This document shows, piece after piece, positions 16,269-24,913 of a stretch of 64,000 nt of DNA. The stretch covers positions 2,961,501 to 3,025,500 of the forward strand of contig NZ_CP029550.1 in assembly GCF_003173715.1 (NCBI RefSeq), read 5' to 3'. The position numbers and the translations under genes are program-made. A model generated the notes under the pieces. It worked only from the letters and a program-made list of their open reading frames with translations. It made no database searches and was not told the origin of the DNA. The stretch is from Methylobacterium durans (GTDB lineage Bacteria; Pseudomonadota; Alphaproteobacteria; Rhizobiales; Beijerinckiaceae). Each line of letters opens with the position of its first letter. Positions within the stretch are counted from its first letter, which is position 1.

Positions 16269-17279
16269 TCAGCCCGATCGCGCTCCGAGGTGCTCCCACC
16301 ACCAGTTGAAGACGTCGAGGCTCGTCCGCTCGGATTCGCGCGCCGCCTTCACCTGCTCGGCGCGGAATTCGCTCGCTGTCATGCCGAACTGGGCGCGGAA
16401 GCTCCGGCTGAAATGCGCCTCGCTCTGGAAGCCGAACTCGGCCGCGAGCCGCGAGAGGAGGCGGGTCTCCAGCGGGTCGCTCAGCGCCGCCCGCACGGCG
16501 AGCAGGCGCCGCTCCTGCACGGAGCGCATGATGCCGCCGTAGGGCGCGAACAGGCGGTAGAGGCCCGCTCGGGAGATGCCCAGCCGGTTCGCCAGCCATT
16601 CCGGCGACAGGTCGGGCGAGGCGAGGTTGGCGCGGATCGCCTGCTCGGCGAGCGCGAGATGGCTCGCCTCGAGGGCCGGCGTCTCCAGGTGATCCGTCGC
16701 GGAGGTCGGTTCGAGCAGGGTCGAGATCACCCCCAGCGTGTGCTCGGCCACGCCGCCCGCCTCCGCCTCGTCGAGCTGGGCGCTCCGCTCGCGCAGGGCC
16801 GTCAGGTGGGCCGCGAACAGGCGGTTGCGGGCGGGGTCCAGGCGCGGCGGCAGCGGGCCGCCGTCGAGGCCGGGCAGCAGGCTGCGCGGCACGATCAGCG
16901 AGATCGTGTCCGAGGATGCGGCAAGGGTGCTGACCTCGTGGCGAAGGTCGATGATGGCGACCTGGGACGACCAGATCGTGGTCTCGTGCCCCGTGATGGA
17001 GCCGTTGAAGCCGCCGACATTGTAGAGATGGAACAGGAAATGGTCCGGCGTCCGCTCGATCAGGGCGCGGTCGCGGCGGAAGCTCTGAGCCGTGAAGGTC
17101 ACCCGCGCGACGATCATGTCGCCGACGACGACGCCGCTCGCCGAGCCGGTCGGATATTGATGGCTCGGATGGAAGGCGCGCGGCTCGAAGAGTGCGCCGA
17201 CGACACCTTTCCAGATCTCGTAGGCCTGCGCGTTGGGCAGGCCGGTCGTCAGGTAGTCCAGGCGCGGCAGGGTGGACAC
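16269..17279 (-). CDS. AraC-family transcriptional regulator
   Basis: A 336-residue regulator. The first two thirds resemble the AraC-binding-like domain (cupin_6 type) found in proteobacterial AraC/FeaR-like activators. The C-terminal 100 residues hold two helix-turn-helix units, with LSPEWLANRLGISRAGLYRLF and then RLAAEFGFQSEAHFSRSFRAQFGMT, the AraC signature. The GTG at 17279 gives the typical beginning. It is separated from the manganese catalase by a 597 bp divergent region, so control of the catalase is possible but unproved. Confidence 0.9.
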   Translation of the reverse strand: MSTLPRLDYLTTGLPNAQAYEIWKGVVGALFEPRAFHPSHQYPTGSASGVVVGDMIVARVTFTAQSFRRDRALIERTPDHFLFHLYNVGGFNGSITGHETTIWSSQVAIIDLRHEVSTLAASSDTISLIVPRSLLPGLDGGPLPPRLDPARNRLFAAHLTALRERSAQLDEAEAGGVAEHTLGVISTLLEPTSATDHLETPALEASHLALAEQAIRANLASPDLSPEWLANRLGISRAGLYRLFAPYGGIMRSVQERRLLAVRAALSDPLETRLLSRLAAEFGFQSEAHFSRSFRAQFGMTASEFRAEQVKAARESERTSLDVFNWWWEHLGARSG

Positions 17280-17876
17280 GCGGCGTTGAGACCTTCGGGA
17301 GCTTGGTCCGGGACGGGCGCCCGGCGGGATCGATCATGACGGGAACGGACCGGCGCGTGGCGGCTGATCCGCCCCGTCCCGATCCTGCCTCTCCGCGCCG
17401 CCGCACGCGCCTGCGGCGGACACGGTTCCGAAGCCGGACGGTGCGAGAAAGTTCCCGGTCTCGGAGGGCTCATTGGGCCAAACCGGCCGCCCGGGTCAAC
17501 TGTGAATGCGGACCTTTCACATGTCTAATTCTAAACACAATGCCTCTTCCATCGATGAGAGCCGCGTGAAAATTGACCAATGCAGCGGGTGTTCGGTCAA
17601 GATCGATTTCTGGAAATGTAAATGCGTAGGATGTGCGGATGTCTTGCCGAAAGATCTCGTATCCGCCGCTGCTCGGGTGCGGTCCGCTTCGCGTGTTGCC
17701 TGTGCATCACCGGCGAATTCTGGACAGGCAGGGCTGACCTTGCCGCGGTGACGGCTCCGCGCCCGGCGCGGAACGGTCGCGCGGAGGCGCCGCACCTCTC
17801 GGTCCTCGGCCGTGGGGAACATACTGGAAGTTGCAGAGTCGCCCTTCCGGGAACCCAAACCGGAAAGGCGCTGCCC
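17280..17876. other. Divergent control region before the manganese catalase
   Basis: No convincing gene in these 597 bases. The part from 17500 to 17650 is clearly less G+C-rich than its surroundings. A GGAAC half-site at 17816-17820 lies 57 bp before the catalase ATG, but no CGTT stands at the right distance, so an EcfG promoter is only half supported. A small cysteine-containing reading frame at 17521 lacks the codon bias of real genes here. Confidence 0.4.
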
Positions 17877-18791
17877 ATGTTCATGAGGATCGACCGTCTC
17901 CAGGCCGAGCTGCCTCAGCCGAAGAAGCCCGACCCCAACGCCGCTGCCGCCCTGCAGGAGCTGCTCGGCGGCAAGTACGGGGAGATGTCCACCCTCGGAA
18001 ACTACATGTTCCAGAGCTTCAATTTCCGGGACAAGTCGAAGTTGCGCCCGTTCTACAGCCTGGTTTCGAGCATCTTCGCGGAGGAGCTCGGGCACGTCGA
18101 GCTGGTCTCGACGGGCGTCGCGATGCTCAATAACGGCCCCGGCGACCAGACCGAGGACGTGGACGTGTCGAAGGCCCCGTTCGAGGAGATGAAGGACATC
18201 CGGCTCGCCGGGAGCTTCCTCAGCAACGGTGGCGGTGCCATGCCGATGAATTCGAACGCCGCGTCGTGGAACATGGACATGGTCACGACGACGGGGAATA
18301 TCATCATCGACCTGCTGCACAACTTCCACTTGGAGTGCGGCGCCCGCCTCCACAAGCTGCGCGTCTACGAGACCCTGAAGGATCCGACCGGCCGTGAGGT
18401 CTGCGGCTATCTCCTGGTGCGCGGCTCCGTCCACGCCCACGCCTACGCGCTCGCCCTGAAGAAGCTGACCGGCGTCGAGATCGAGAAGATGCTGCCCACG
18501 CCCAACATTGTGCTCGACAAGATCCCCGAATGTCAGAAGTACCTGCAGGAGGGCTCGCACCGGCGCCTGTACCGCTTCAGCCCGGGCGATTATCAGGAGG
18601 CCGCCGGCGTCTGGTCGAACGACGAGGTGGCGCTTCCGGGCGATCCGCCGGGCAATCTGGAGGTGGTGGACGGGATGCCGGAGGGCGGCAAGATCCCCGA
18701 GCTCGACGGAAATTACGGCGCCTTCGCCCCGAACTATGCGCCGGAGGAGATCTTCGAGGTCGCGAGCAAGCTCTATAAGAAGAGCCGCTGA
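17877..18791 (+). CDS. Manganese catalase
   Basis: A 304-residue dimanganese catalase that splits hydrogen peroxide without heme. The ferritin-like four-helix bundle has the expected metal ligands: Glu in the ELLGGKYGEMST helix, the EExxH pair in FAEELGHVEL, Glu in FHLECGARLHKLRVYE, and His in RGSVHAHAYA. The ATG at 17877 begins with MFMRIDRLQ, standard for the family. The length matches the group of roughly 300 residues. A strong hairpin follows the stop, and the small DUF2934 gene lies directly after. Probably part of the stress response. Confidence 0.93.
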   Translation: MFMRIDRLQAELPQPKKPDPNAAAALQELLGGKYGEMSTLGNYMFQSFNFRDKSKLRPFYSLVSSIFAEELGHVELVSTGVAMLNNGPGDQTEDVDVSKAPFEEMKDIRLAGSFLSNGGGAMPMNSNAASWNMDMVTTTGNIIIDLLHNFHLECGARLHKLRVYETLKDPTGREVCGYLLVRGSVHAHAYALALKKLTGVEIEKMLPTPNIVLDKIPECQKYLQEGSHRRLYRFSPGDYQEAAGVWSNDEVALPGDPPGNLEVVDGMPEGGKIPELDGNYGAFAPNYAPEEIFEVASKLYKKSR

Positions 18792-18799
18792 GCCCGACG

Positions 18800-18833
18800 G
18801 GGCCCGGCGCGGGGCGAACCTCGCGCCGGGCCC
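18800..18833 (+). terminator. Long hairpin after the manganese catalase
   Basis: Fifteen-base arms (18800-18814 and 18819-18833) pair with a single mismatch around the loop CGAA, 9 bases after the catalase stop. A strong structural barrier, though no U-run follows. Confidence 0.6.
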
Positions 18834-18859
18834 ATCCCACGACCACGAGGACAGGGCCA

Positions 18860-19060
18860 TTGACGGACAAGGCGGCGATCACGTTCGAGCAGATTCGCGA
18901 ACGCGCCTACGAGATCTGGGAGCGCAACCATCGTCCCGCCGGATTCGAGATCGAGTTCTGGCTCCTCGCCGAGCGGGAGCTGAAGGCCGAGCGCGAGCGC
19001 AAGCGCAACGCGGGTGGCCATGCGGGCGGCGGATCCGGCGGTGATGGAGCGGCGAGCTAG
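18860..19060 (+). CDS. DUF2934 protein
   Basis: A 66-residue cytoplasmic protein with the DUF2934 core: IRERAYEIWERNHRPAG, then EFWLLAERELKAE. The function of this short family is unknown; members often occur near stress genes. The start is a TTG at 18860, just ahead of the conserved region; no ATG is available. A glycine/alanine-rich tail ends the protein. It follows the manganese catalase by 68 bp, across the hairpin. Confidence 0.8.
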   Translation: MTDKAAITFEQIRERAYEIWERNHRPAGFEIEFWLLAERELKAERERKRNAGGHAGGGSGGDGAAS

Positions 19061-19112
19061 GCGCGGTGGCCCGTCTCCGGTGCAGGCCGTGGGTGACCCG
19101 GAGCACGCCGTC

Positions 19113-19541
19113 ATGTCGCTGACCATCAGGCGTGCCGTGCCGGCAGACGAGGCGGATGTCGTCGCCCTGTGGCGGGCTTGCGGCCTGGTGGCGCCCTACA
19201 ACGATCCCGCCGCGGATTTCCGGTTCGCGACGGTCGGTCCCTGCTCGGACGTGCTGGTCGGCGCAGACGAGGCCGGCCGCGTCCGCGGCAGCGTCATGGT
19301 CGGGCATGACGGCCACCGGGGCTGGCTCTACTACGTCGCCGCTGCCCCCGACGCGCGCGGCCTCGGGATCGGTCGGCAGATGGTGCAGGCTGCGGAGGGG
19401 TGGTTGCGGGAGCGCAAGGTCGTGAAGGTTCAGCTCCTGGTGCGGGAGACGAACGCGACGATCGTCTCCTTCTATGAGCAACTCGGTTTCGAGGTCGCCC
19501 CGCGGGTCGTCATGGGCAAGTGGCTCGGGGACCTGCCTTAG
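19113..19541 (+). CDS. GNAT-family acetyltransferase (YpeA-like)
   Basis: A 142-residue GCN5-related N-acetyltransferase. The acetyl-CoA-binding motif A is AAAPDARGLGIGRQMV (R-x-x-G-x-G/A), and the C-terminal NATIVSFYEQLGFE is the typical motif B. Overall it resembles the YpeA group. The ATG at 19113 begins directly with the beta-1 strand (SLTIRRAVPADE). The stop codon overlaps the stop of the convergent membrane-protein gene by a few bases. The substrate is unknown. Confidence 0.88.
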   Translation: MSLTIRRAVPADEADVVALWRACGLVAPYNDPAADFRFATVGPCSDVLVGADEAGRVRGSVMVGHDGHRGWLYYVAAAPDARGLGIGRQMVQAAEGWLRERKVVKVQLLVRETNATIVSFYEQLGFEVAPRVVMGKWLGDLP

Positions 19542-20233
19542 GGCGTCGGCCGCCCGGCCGCCGGCATCGCCCGCCGCAGGACGAGGTGGGTCGGCGCGAA
19601 GAGCAGGACGGGCAATCCGACGATCAGCCCCGTGACCCACGCCCAGGCCGGCATCAGGGTCTGCGCCGCGCGGTCGCTCATCCCCCAGACGTAGTTGATG
19701 TTGACCGGCGTCAGGCCGGGATCGGGGTTCGGCGGCGGCATCAGGAAGAAGCAGACGAGGAGTGTCGCGACGGCCAGGGCCGTCCAAGCGCCGAGCGCCC
19801 GGCCGTCGTAGCCGAGCCGGTGCACGAGGTAGACGAGGAGGAGCGGCAGCCAGCCGTGGAAGCCCGAGAGGGCGCGCAGGAACAGCGGCTTCTCGGGGTC
19901 GAACATGTAGGCGGTCATCCCGGTGAGCGGCAGGCCGATCGCGGTGCCGAGAAAATCGACGATCCAGAGTGCCTGCGGCGCCAGGATCCCGACGGCGCAC
20001 ATCGAGATCAGGAGCGGGCTCTCGAGCCAGATGCCGACGAGCGTCAGCAGGATGGCCTGATCGCAGAAATACAGAAGGTTCGTCGGGCCGTAGGCGTGCA
20101 GGTAGACGGGCAGGATCACGGCCGCGAACAGCGTGTAGGCGATCCTGACCGGAGCGGGGATGCACCCACGCGCGACTGCCCTCCGCGTCAGGTTAGGCAG
20201 GATGGGCGGCGCATCGGCGTCGAGGGTAGTCAT
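19538..20233 (-). CDS. Membrane protein downstream of the PspA/YiaA genes
   Basis: A 231-residue protein with about six to seven hydrophobic helices and no signal peptide, so an inner-membrane protein. I know similar proteins only as hypothetical membrane proteins. It follows the YiaA-like gene by 77 bp on the same strand and may share the PspA transcript, which would make it part of an envelope-stress unit. Start: ATG at 20233; the 30 residues before the first helix are polar. Confidence 0.75.
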   Translation of the reverse strand: MTTLDADAPPILPNLTRRAVARGCIPAPVRIAYTLFAAVILPVYLHAYGPTNLLYFCDQAILLTLVGIWLESPLLISMCAVGILAPQALWIVDFLGTAIGLPLTGMTAYMFDPEKPLFLRALSGFHGWLPLLLVYLVHRLGYDGRALGAWTALAVATLLVCFFLMPPPNPDPGLTPVNINYVWGMSDRAAQTLMPAWAWVTGLIVGLPVLLFAPTHLVLRRAMPAAGRPTP

Positions 20234-20310
20234 GGCAAGGCTCCGGTGGGCTGGGCAGGCCCGGACCGGCGTCCGGGCCGCGGAGGGAGGCGGGTTGCGC
20301 GGCCGGAGCC

Positions 20311-20583
20311 TCACTCCTTGCCCACCGACATCAGCAGCCGCTCGGTGCGGGCGTCCTCGATGCGGTTCACCATGCGCTTGGCCTCGTGGACGTCGCGCAC
20401 CGTCTTGGTGACGGTGACGCAGGATTGCACCAGCATCACGACACCCATGGCGAGGTAGCCCTTCAGCCAGAAATCGACCGGCAGGAACAGGATGCCGAAC
20501 CCGACCATCGCGGCGGCACCGATGAAGGACGCGTAGGTGAAGCTGACCCAGGCGCCCGAGTGGCGGGGTGTCTCGTTGTTCAT
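20311..20583 (-). CDS. YiaA/YiaB-family inner-membrane protein
   Basis: A 90-residue protein with two membrane helices (about residues 12-32 and 38-58), the YiaAB two-helix domain. A basic C-terminal tail (AKRMVNRIEDARTER) probably faces the cytoplasm. It lies 29 bp after the PspA-like gene on the same strand, a neighbourhood often seen in alphaproteobacteria. A role in membrane maintenance together with PspA is inferred from this. Confidence 0.85.
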   Translation of the reverse strand: MNNETPRHSGAWVSFTYASFIGAAAMVGFGILFLPVDFWLKGYLAMGVVMLVQSCVTVTKTVRDVHEAKRMVNRIEDARTERLLMSVGKE

Positions 20584-20612
20584 GGCTGTTGCTTTCGGAT
20601 GGGGGATGGGGA

Positions 20613-21299
20613 TCAGGCGGGTTCGGCGGAGAGGCCGGCCGCGCGGCGCAGGCGGTCGAGAACCGCGCTCCCGGCCGGGCGGTCGCGCCCGCCGAAACCC
20701 GCGCGCTCGAGGCGCTCGGCGATGTCCGCGCCGGGCTCGGCCTCGGCCAGCGCCGCCTCCGTGTCGGCCGTCTCCGCCTGAATCTCGCGCAGCCGCGCGA
20801 GGGTCGCCTCCGCCTCACGCAGGGTCGTGGTGTCCTGAGGCCGGGCGCTCGCGCCGAGGCGCCGCACCGCCTCCGAGGCGGCTGCGACCCGGCGGCCTCG
20901 CTCCAGCTCCGCCTGACGGCGGCCCGCATCCGCCACCGTCTCGCGGATGCGGGCGACCTCCGTCGCGAAGCTGGCGCGGGCGGCGCCGATCGCGTCCCGC
21001 TCCGCCTCCAGTTCGGCGATGGCCTCGGCGGCTTCCGCGGCGAGATCCTCGCGGTCGGCCTTCAGCGCGGCGACGGCACGCGTCTCCAGATCGAGGGCGC
21101 GGGCTTCCACGGACTCGGCCCGGCGCGCCTCGGCGCGGTCGCCTGCGATCGCGACCGCCAGGGCGCGCCGGCTGCGCTCCAGGGACGCGCGGGTCTCGCG
21201 GATCTGCTGGTCAAGGATCAGGAGGGCGTTCTGGTCGAAGAAATCGTCCGTCGCGCGGGCGGCGGCGCCGCGGGCGAGGAGGCGAAGCAGCTTGAGCAT
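20613..21299 (-). CDS. PspA/IM30-family protein
   Basis: A 228-residue, almost wholly coiled-coil protein (continuous heptad-like helices from residue 25 to about 195), as in the PspA/Vipp1/IM30 family that coats and protects the inner membrane. The N-terminus (MLKLLRLLARGAAARATDDFFDQNALLILDQ split over the first helices) resembles the amphipathic helix 0 of the family. The ATG at 21299 is the only sensible start. First gene of a PspA-YiaA-membrane protein row. Two TGAAC-palindromes and one GCAC-palindrome lie immediately upstream and probably control it. Confidence 0.8.
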   Translation of the reverse strand: MLKLLRLLARGAAARATDDFFDQNALLILDQQIRETRASLERSRRALAVAIAGDRAEARRAESVEARALDLETRAVAALKADREDLAAEAAEAIAELEAERDAIGAARASFATEVARIRETVADAGRRQAELERGRRVAAASEAVRRLGASARPQDTTTLREAEATLARLREIQAETADTEAALAEAEPGADIAERLERAGFGGRDRPAGSAVLDRLRRAAGLSAEPA

Positions 21300-21313
21300 C
21301 GAGGTCTCCCTGG

Positions 21314-21327
21314 TTTGAACGATGTTC
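21314..21327. promoter_or_regulatory. Operator candidate 1 upstream of pspA-like gene
   Basis: The sequence TTGAACGATGTTCA contains the palindrome TGAAC-GAT-GTTCA. It lies 15-28 bp before the PspA-like ATG on the minus strand, where a repressor would block transcription or translation initiation. Confidence 0.6.
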
Positions 21328-21348
21328 ACACCAGATGTCTCGGCGATA

Positions 21349-21363
21349 TTTGAACATCGTTCA
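21349..21363. promoter_or_regulatory. Operator candidate 2 upstream of pspA-like gene
   Basis: TTGAACATCGTTCAA is the exact inverse of operator 1, with the same TGAAC-N3-GTTCA design. The two centres are 35 bp apart, a little over three helical turns, so dimers bound to both could contact each other. Confidence 0.6.
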
Positions 21364-21370
21364 AGTGCGA

Positions 21371-21387
21371 TTTTGCACGACGTGCAA
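21371..21387. promoter_or_regulatory. Third palindrome upstream of pspA-like gene
   Basis: TTTGCACGACGTGCAAA is a perfect seven-base-arm palindrome with a three-base centre (GAC), the same geometry as the two TGAAC sites but with a changed half-site. It may bind a related or the same regulator. Confidence 0.5.
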
Positions 21388-21606
21388 AGCGGGAGCGCGG
21401 GGCTCGACGCGACGTCGTGCAGATTGCTCGTCGGTCGTGGCGGGGCCGATCCGCCGCAGCCGGAACCGGAAACCGGGGGCATGCCGAAGAGTTTGCGATG
21501 CGAAAGCTGCGTTCATCCGCGATGACGCAACTGACGGTACCCATGGTCGCCGCGCCCGCTCCGGAAAGCCGCGCGCCGCCGATCGCGTCGCATCAGGGAG
21601 TCTTCG

Positions 21607-22625
21607 ATGAACCGCGTCCACAAGCCGCTCGGTGAGCAGGTCATCGTGATCACAGGGGCTTCGAGTGGCATCGGCCTCGCGACGGCGCGGATGGCGGCGG
21701 AACGGGGCGCGCGGGTCGTTCTGGCCGCGCGCGACGGCGAGGCGCTGGCCCGGATCCGCAACGAGATCGAGGCGGCGGGCGGGCGGGCCCTCGACGTCGT
21801 CGCCGATGTCGGCCGGCGGTCCGATGTCCAGGCCATCGCCGACCGGGCCGTGGCCGAGTTCGGCGGCTTCGACACCTGGGTGAACGTCGCCGGGCTGACG
21901 ATCTACGGATACCTGTGGGAGGTCAGCGACGAGGACGCTGCACGCCTGCTGCAGACGAACCTCTGGGGCACGATGTACGGCTCGCTCGTCGCCACGGAGC
22001 ACCTGCGCCAGCGCGGGGGCGCCCTCATCAACATCGGCAGCGTCGCCTCGGATCTCGCCTTCCCCCTCCAGGGCATCTACTGCGCCAGCAAGCACGCGGT
22101 GAAGGGCTTCACCGACGCCCTCCGCATGGAGCTGCTGCAGGTCGGCGCCCCCGTGTCCGTGACCCTGATCAAGCCGACCTCGATCGACACGCCCCTGCCG
22201 CAGCGGGCCCGCAACTACACCGATGCCGAGCCGAAGCTGCCGCCGCCGGTCTATCCCCCGAGGAAGTGGCGAACGCGATCCTCCACGCGGCCGTGCATCC
22301 GCAGCGGGACATCTTCGTGGGCGGCGGCGGCAAGATTCTCTCGGGCCTGAAGGAGTTCGCGCCCGGCGCCTACGACCTCCTGGCGCCCGCCGTCACCAGC
22401 CTGCAGCGCCGGAACGAGGCGCCGCGCCACCCCGAGGGCGCGCTCCACCGCCCGAGCGGCGACGGCCACGCGCATGGCAGCCATCCCGGCTACGTGATGC
22501 GCACGAGCGCCTACACGCGGGCGAGCCTCAAACCCCTGGCGACCGCCGGGATGTTGGCCGCGGGCGTCGCCATGACGGCCGCGCTGATGCTCACGGGGGG
22601 CGGGCGGGGCGGGCGCCGCCCGTAA
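21607..22625 (+). pseudogene. SDR-family oxidoreductase with C-terminal membrane helix, one -1 frameshift
   Basis: Short-chain dehydrogenase. TGASSGIG is near residue 18, NVAG near 95, the catalytic serine is in NIGSV, and YCASKHAVK is near residue 158, so the active site is complete. The frame breaks in the C-run at 22255-22259. One added C gives Y-P-P-E-E-V-A-N and continues to 22625 with exactly 340 codons (339 residues). The extension ends in a hydrophobic helix (about residues 315-332), seen in a group of long SDRs. As read, the protein would stop after 247 residues with a scrambled end. Sequencing error is the likelier cause. Confidence 0.8.
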
Positions 22626-22725
22626 CCGACCCTCAGCCGATCCGCTCACCGCGGCGGCCGGCATGTCCGCGCGCCCGCGCCCGTGATATGCCGACCGCCG
22701 AGTTCCGGAGGGCGGTCGAGGGGGA

Positions 22726-23895
22726 ATGGCGGATCGGGGGGTAAGGTCGGGTGCGGGCCGGACGGCGCGCGCGTCCGGCGTCGTGCTGCTCGCGCTCCTC
22801 ACGGCCGCCCCGGCCGCGGCGGACGCGGTCGATCCGCGCATCCTGCCGGCCAAGCCCCGCTACACGCGCAACGCCGCCTGCAGCCCCGTGACCATCGCGA
22901 TGCCGCCGTCAACGCACCGGTTGCCCGGCAGCAACCGCATCTCGCCGCGCCCGGCCGACATCCCGGTCGGGCAGGGCGAGAGCGCGATCTGCTTCGCCTA
23001 CGCCACCGCCGACATGATCTCCCAGCGCGTCGGCGTCGCCGTCTCGCCCCTCGACGTCGCGGGCAAGTTCTACTTCGCCGATCCCGCGCGGCTGTCGGCC
23101 ATCCGCGACCCGCAGATCCGGGCGCATCTGAGGGCGCACCCCGATCATCTCGCCGACATCGCCTGGAGTCGCAACGCGGCCGACATCAGCAAGGACGGCA
23201 ACCCGCATCTCGAGCCGTATTTCGACAAGCTGGAGGGGGGCGAGGAGGATGCGGCGGCGCTCCTCTACAATCTCGGCGGCCTCTGCGAGGAGCGGGACCT
23301 GCCCTCGCACGAGGGTTACGCCCATTTCACCGGGTACTTCGCCGCGCTCCGCTTCAGTGCCCCGGTGCGGGCGCCGAACATGAGCTTCCGCAGCGTCGGC
23401 ACGGCGCCGGACAAGCTGCGCAGCCGCCGTGCCGACGCCGTCAACGCCGCCTGGCTCGCGCAGGCCGAGGCGCTCTGCCGGCGCCGGCCCCTGCCGGTGC
23501 CGCTGTTGCCCGTCTCCTTCCGGGTCGCCGCCAACCAGCTCGAATTCATGGAGATGCTGGAGGCGGGCCGGGCGCCGGGCGCGGCCACCGTCTCGCGGAT
23601 GCTCGCGATGGTCGATTACGCCCTCGACCACAGCCGCGCGCCGACCGTCGGCTACAGCTGGTACGTGCTGGAGGAGCGCGACCCGAAGGACCCGGACGTC
23701 GCGGCCGACCATTCGAGCGCCATCGTCGCCCGGCGCCGCGCGGGCGGTAGCTGCCAGTACCTGGTGCAGGACAACACGGGCGAGTACTGCGCCCGCATGC
23801 GCGAGGGCATCCGCGAGCGCTGCGACAACGGCCGCGTCTGGCTCAAGGAGGAGGAGTTGCGGCGCACCCTCTACAGCGTGATCTACCTGCGCTGA
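22726..23895 (+). CDS. Secreted papain-like protein (putative C1-type cysteine peptidase fold)
   Basis: A 389-residue protein with an N-terminal signal peptide (cleavage near AAADA). The mature part has the papain order of catalytic residues: a glutamine before the cysteine in GQGESAICFAYATADMI (Cys near residue 88), then His in AADHSSAIVARR, then Asn in YLVQDNTGEYC. Spacing and surrounding hydrophobicity fit the C1 fold, although overall similarity to known peptidases is low. Additional cysteines could form disulfides. It could be a peptidase, a peptidoglycan-acting enzyme or a toxin-like protein; the assignment rests on motif reading. A single gene, convergent with the PiT gene at a 3 bp gap. 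Confidence 0.65.
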   Translation: MADRGVRSGAGRTARASGVVLLALLTAAPAAADAVDPRILPAKPRYTRNAACSPVTIAMPPSTHRLPGSNRISPRPADIPVGQGESAICFAYATADMISQRVGVAVSPLDVAGKFYFADPARLSAIRDPQIRAHLRAHPDHLADIAWSRNAADISKDGNPHLEPYFDKLEGGEEDAAALLYNLGGLCEERDLPSHEGYAHFTGYFAALRFSAPVRAPNMSFRSVGTAPDKLRSRRADAVNAAWLAQAEALCRRRPLPVPLLPVSFRVAANQLEFMEMLEAGRAPGAATVSRMLAMVDYALDHSRAPTVGYSWYVLEERDPKDPDVAADHSSAIVARRRAGGSCQYLVQDNTGEYCARMREGIRERCDNGRVWLKEEELRRTLYSVIYLR

Positions 23896-23898
23896 GGC

Positions 23899-24905
23899 TC
23901 AGGCGAACAGCCCGACGAGGGCGTAGCAGGTGGCCGCGATCAGGGCCGCGGCCGGCAATGTCACCACCCAGGCGACGACGATGTTGCCGGCGACCCCCCA
24001 GCGCACCGCCGAGGTGCGCCGCGCCGCGCCGACGCCGACGATCGCACCGGTGATGGTGTGCGTCGTCGAGACCGGCACCCCGAGCCAGGTCGCGGTGAAC
24101 AGGGTGATGGCGCCCCCCGTCTCGGCGCAGAAGCCCTGCATCGGGTTGAGCCGCGTGATCTTCGAGCCCATCGTGTGCACGATCCGCCAGCCGCCGAACA
24201 GCGTGCCGAGCGCCATCGCCGTCTGGCAGGAGATCACCACCCAGAGCGGCACGTGGAATTCGCCCCCGAGGTGGCCCTGCGAGTAGAGCAGCACGGCGAT
24301 GATGCCCATCGTCTTCTGCGCGTCGTTGCCGCCGTGGCCGAGGGAGTAGAGCGAGGCCGAGACGAATTGCAGGGTGCGGAAGGTGTTGTCGACGGCGAAC
24401 GGCGTCGCCCGGACGAAGATCCAGGAGACGATCAGAACGAGGAGCAGCGCGAGCAGCAAGCCGAACAGCGGCGAGAGCACGATCGCCGCCACCGTCTTCG
24501 ACAATCCGGCCCAGACCACGACGCTGAAGCCGCCCTTGGCGACGCCGGCCCCGACGAGGCCGCCGATCAGCGCGTGCGAGCTGCTCGACGGAATGCCGAG
24601 GATCCAAGTCGCGACGTTCCAGGCGATGGCGCCGATGAGCGCGCTGAAGATCACCCGCGCGTCGACGATGCCGGCATCGACGATGCCGGTGCCGAGCGTC
24701 TGGGCGACGTGGAGGCCGAAGAACAGGAACGCGATGAAGTTGAAGAACGCGGCCCAGAACACCGCGTATTGCGGCCGCAGCACCCGCGTCGAGACGATCG
24801 TCGCGATGGAGTTCGCGGCATCGTGCAGGCCGTTCAGGAAGTCGAACAGCAGCGCGACGCCGATCAGGCCCACGAGGAGGGGAAGGCGAGGGCGGCATCG
24901 GTCAT
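23899..24905 (-). CDS. PiT-family inorganic phosphate transporter (N-terminal -1 frameshift)
   Basis: Low-affinity phosphate/metal symporter with about ten helices. Both family repeats are present: NGLHDAANSIAT near the start, and GGNDAQKTMG with PVSTTHTITGAI in the second half. The intact frame begins at a GTG at 24873. The ATG at 24905, only 8 bases past the DUF47 stop, would add MTDAALAFPLLV if one C is restored in the run near 24880, giving exactly 336 codons (335 residues). I take that as the true start. It forms an operon with the DUF47 protein upstream. Confidence 0.85.
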
Positions 24906-24913
24906 GGCACGCC

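Noticed and set aside
17521..17751. Small ORF with CSGC and CKCVGC, looking like a zinc ribbon
   Set aside because: The codons do not show the strong G/C third-position bias of genes here, and it lies in the AT-richer promoter region of the catalase. Kept only as a remote possibility.
17816..17840. EcfG promoter for the manganese catalase
   Set aside because: GGAAC is present, but none of the 16-18 base spacings gives CGTT or a one-mismatch version.
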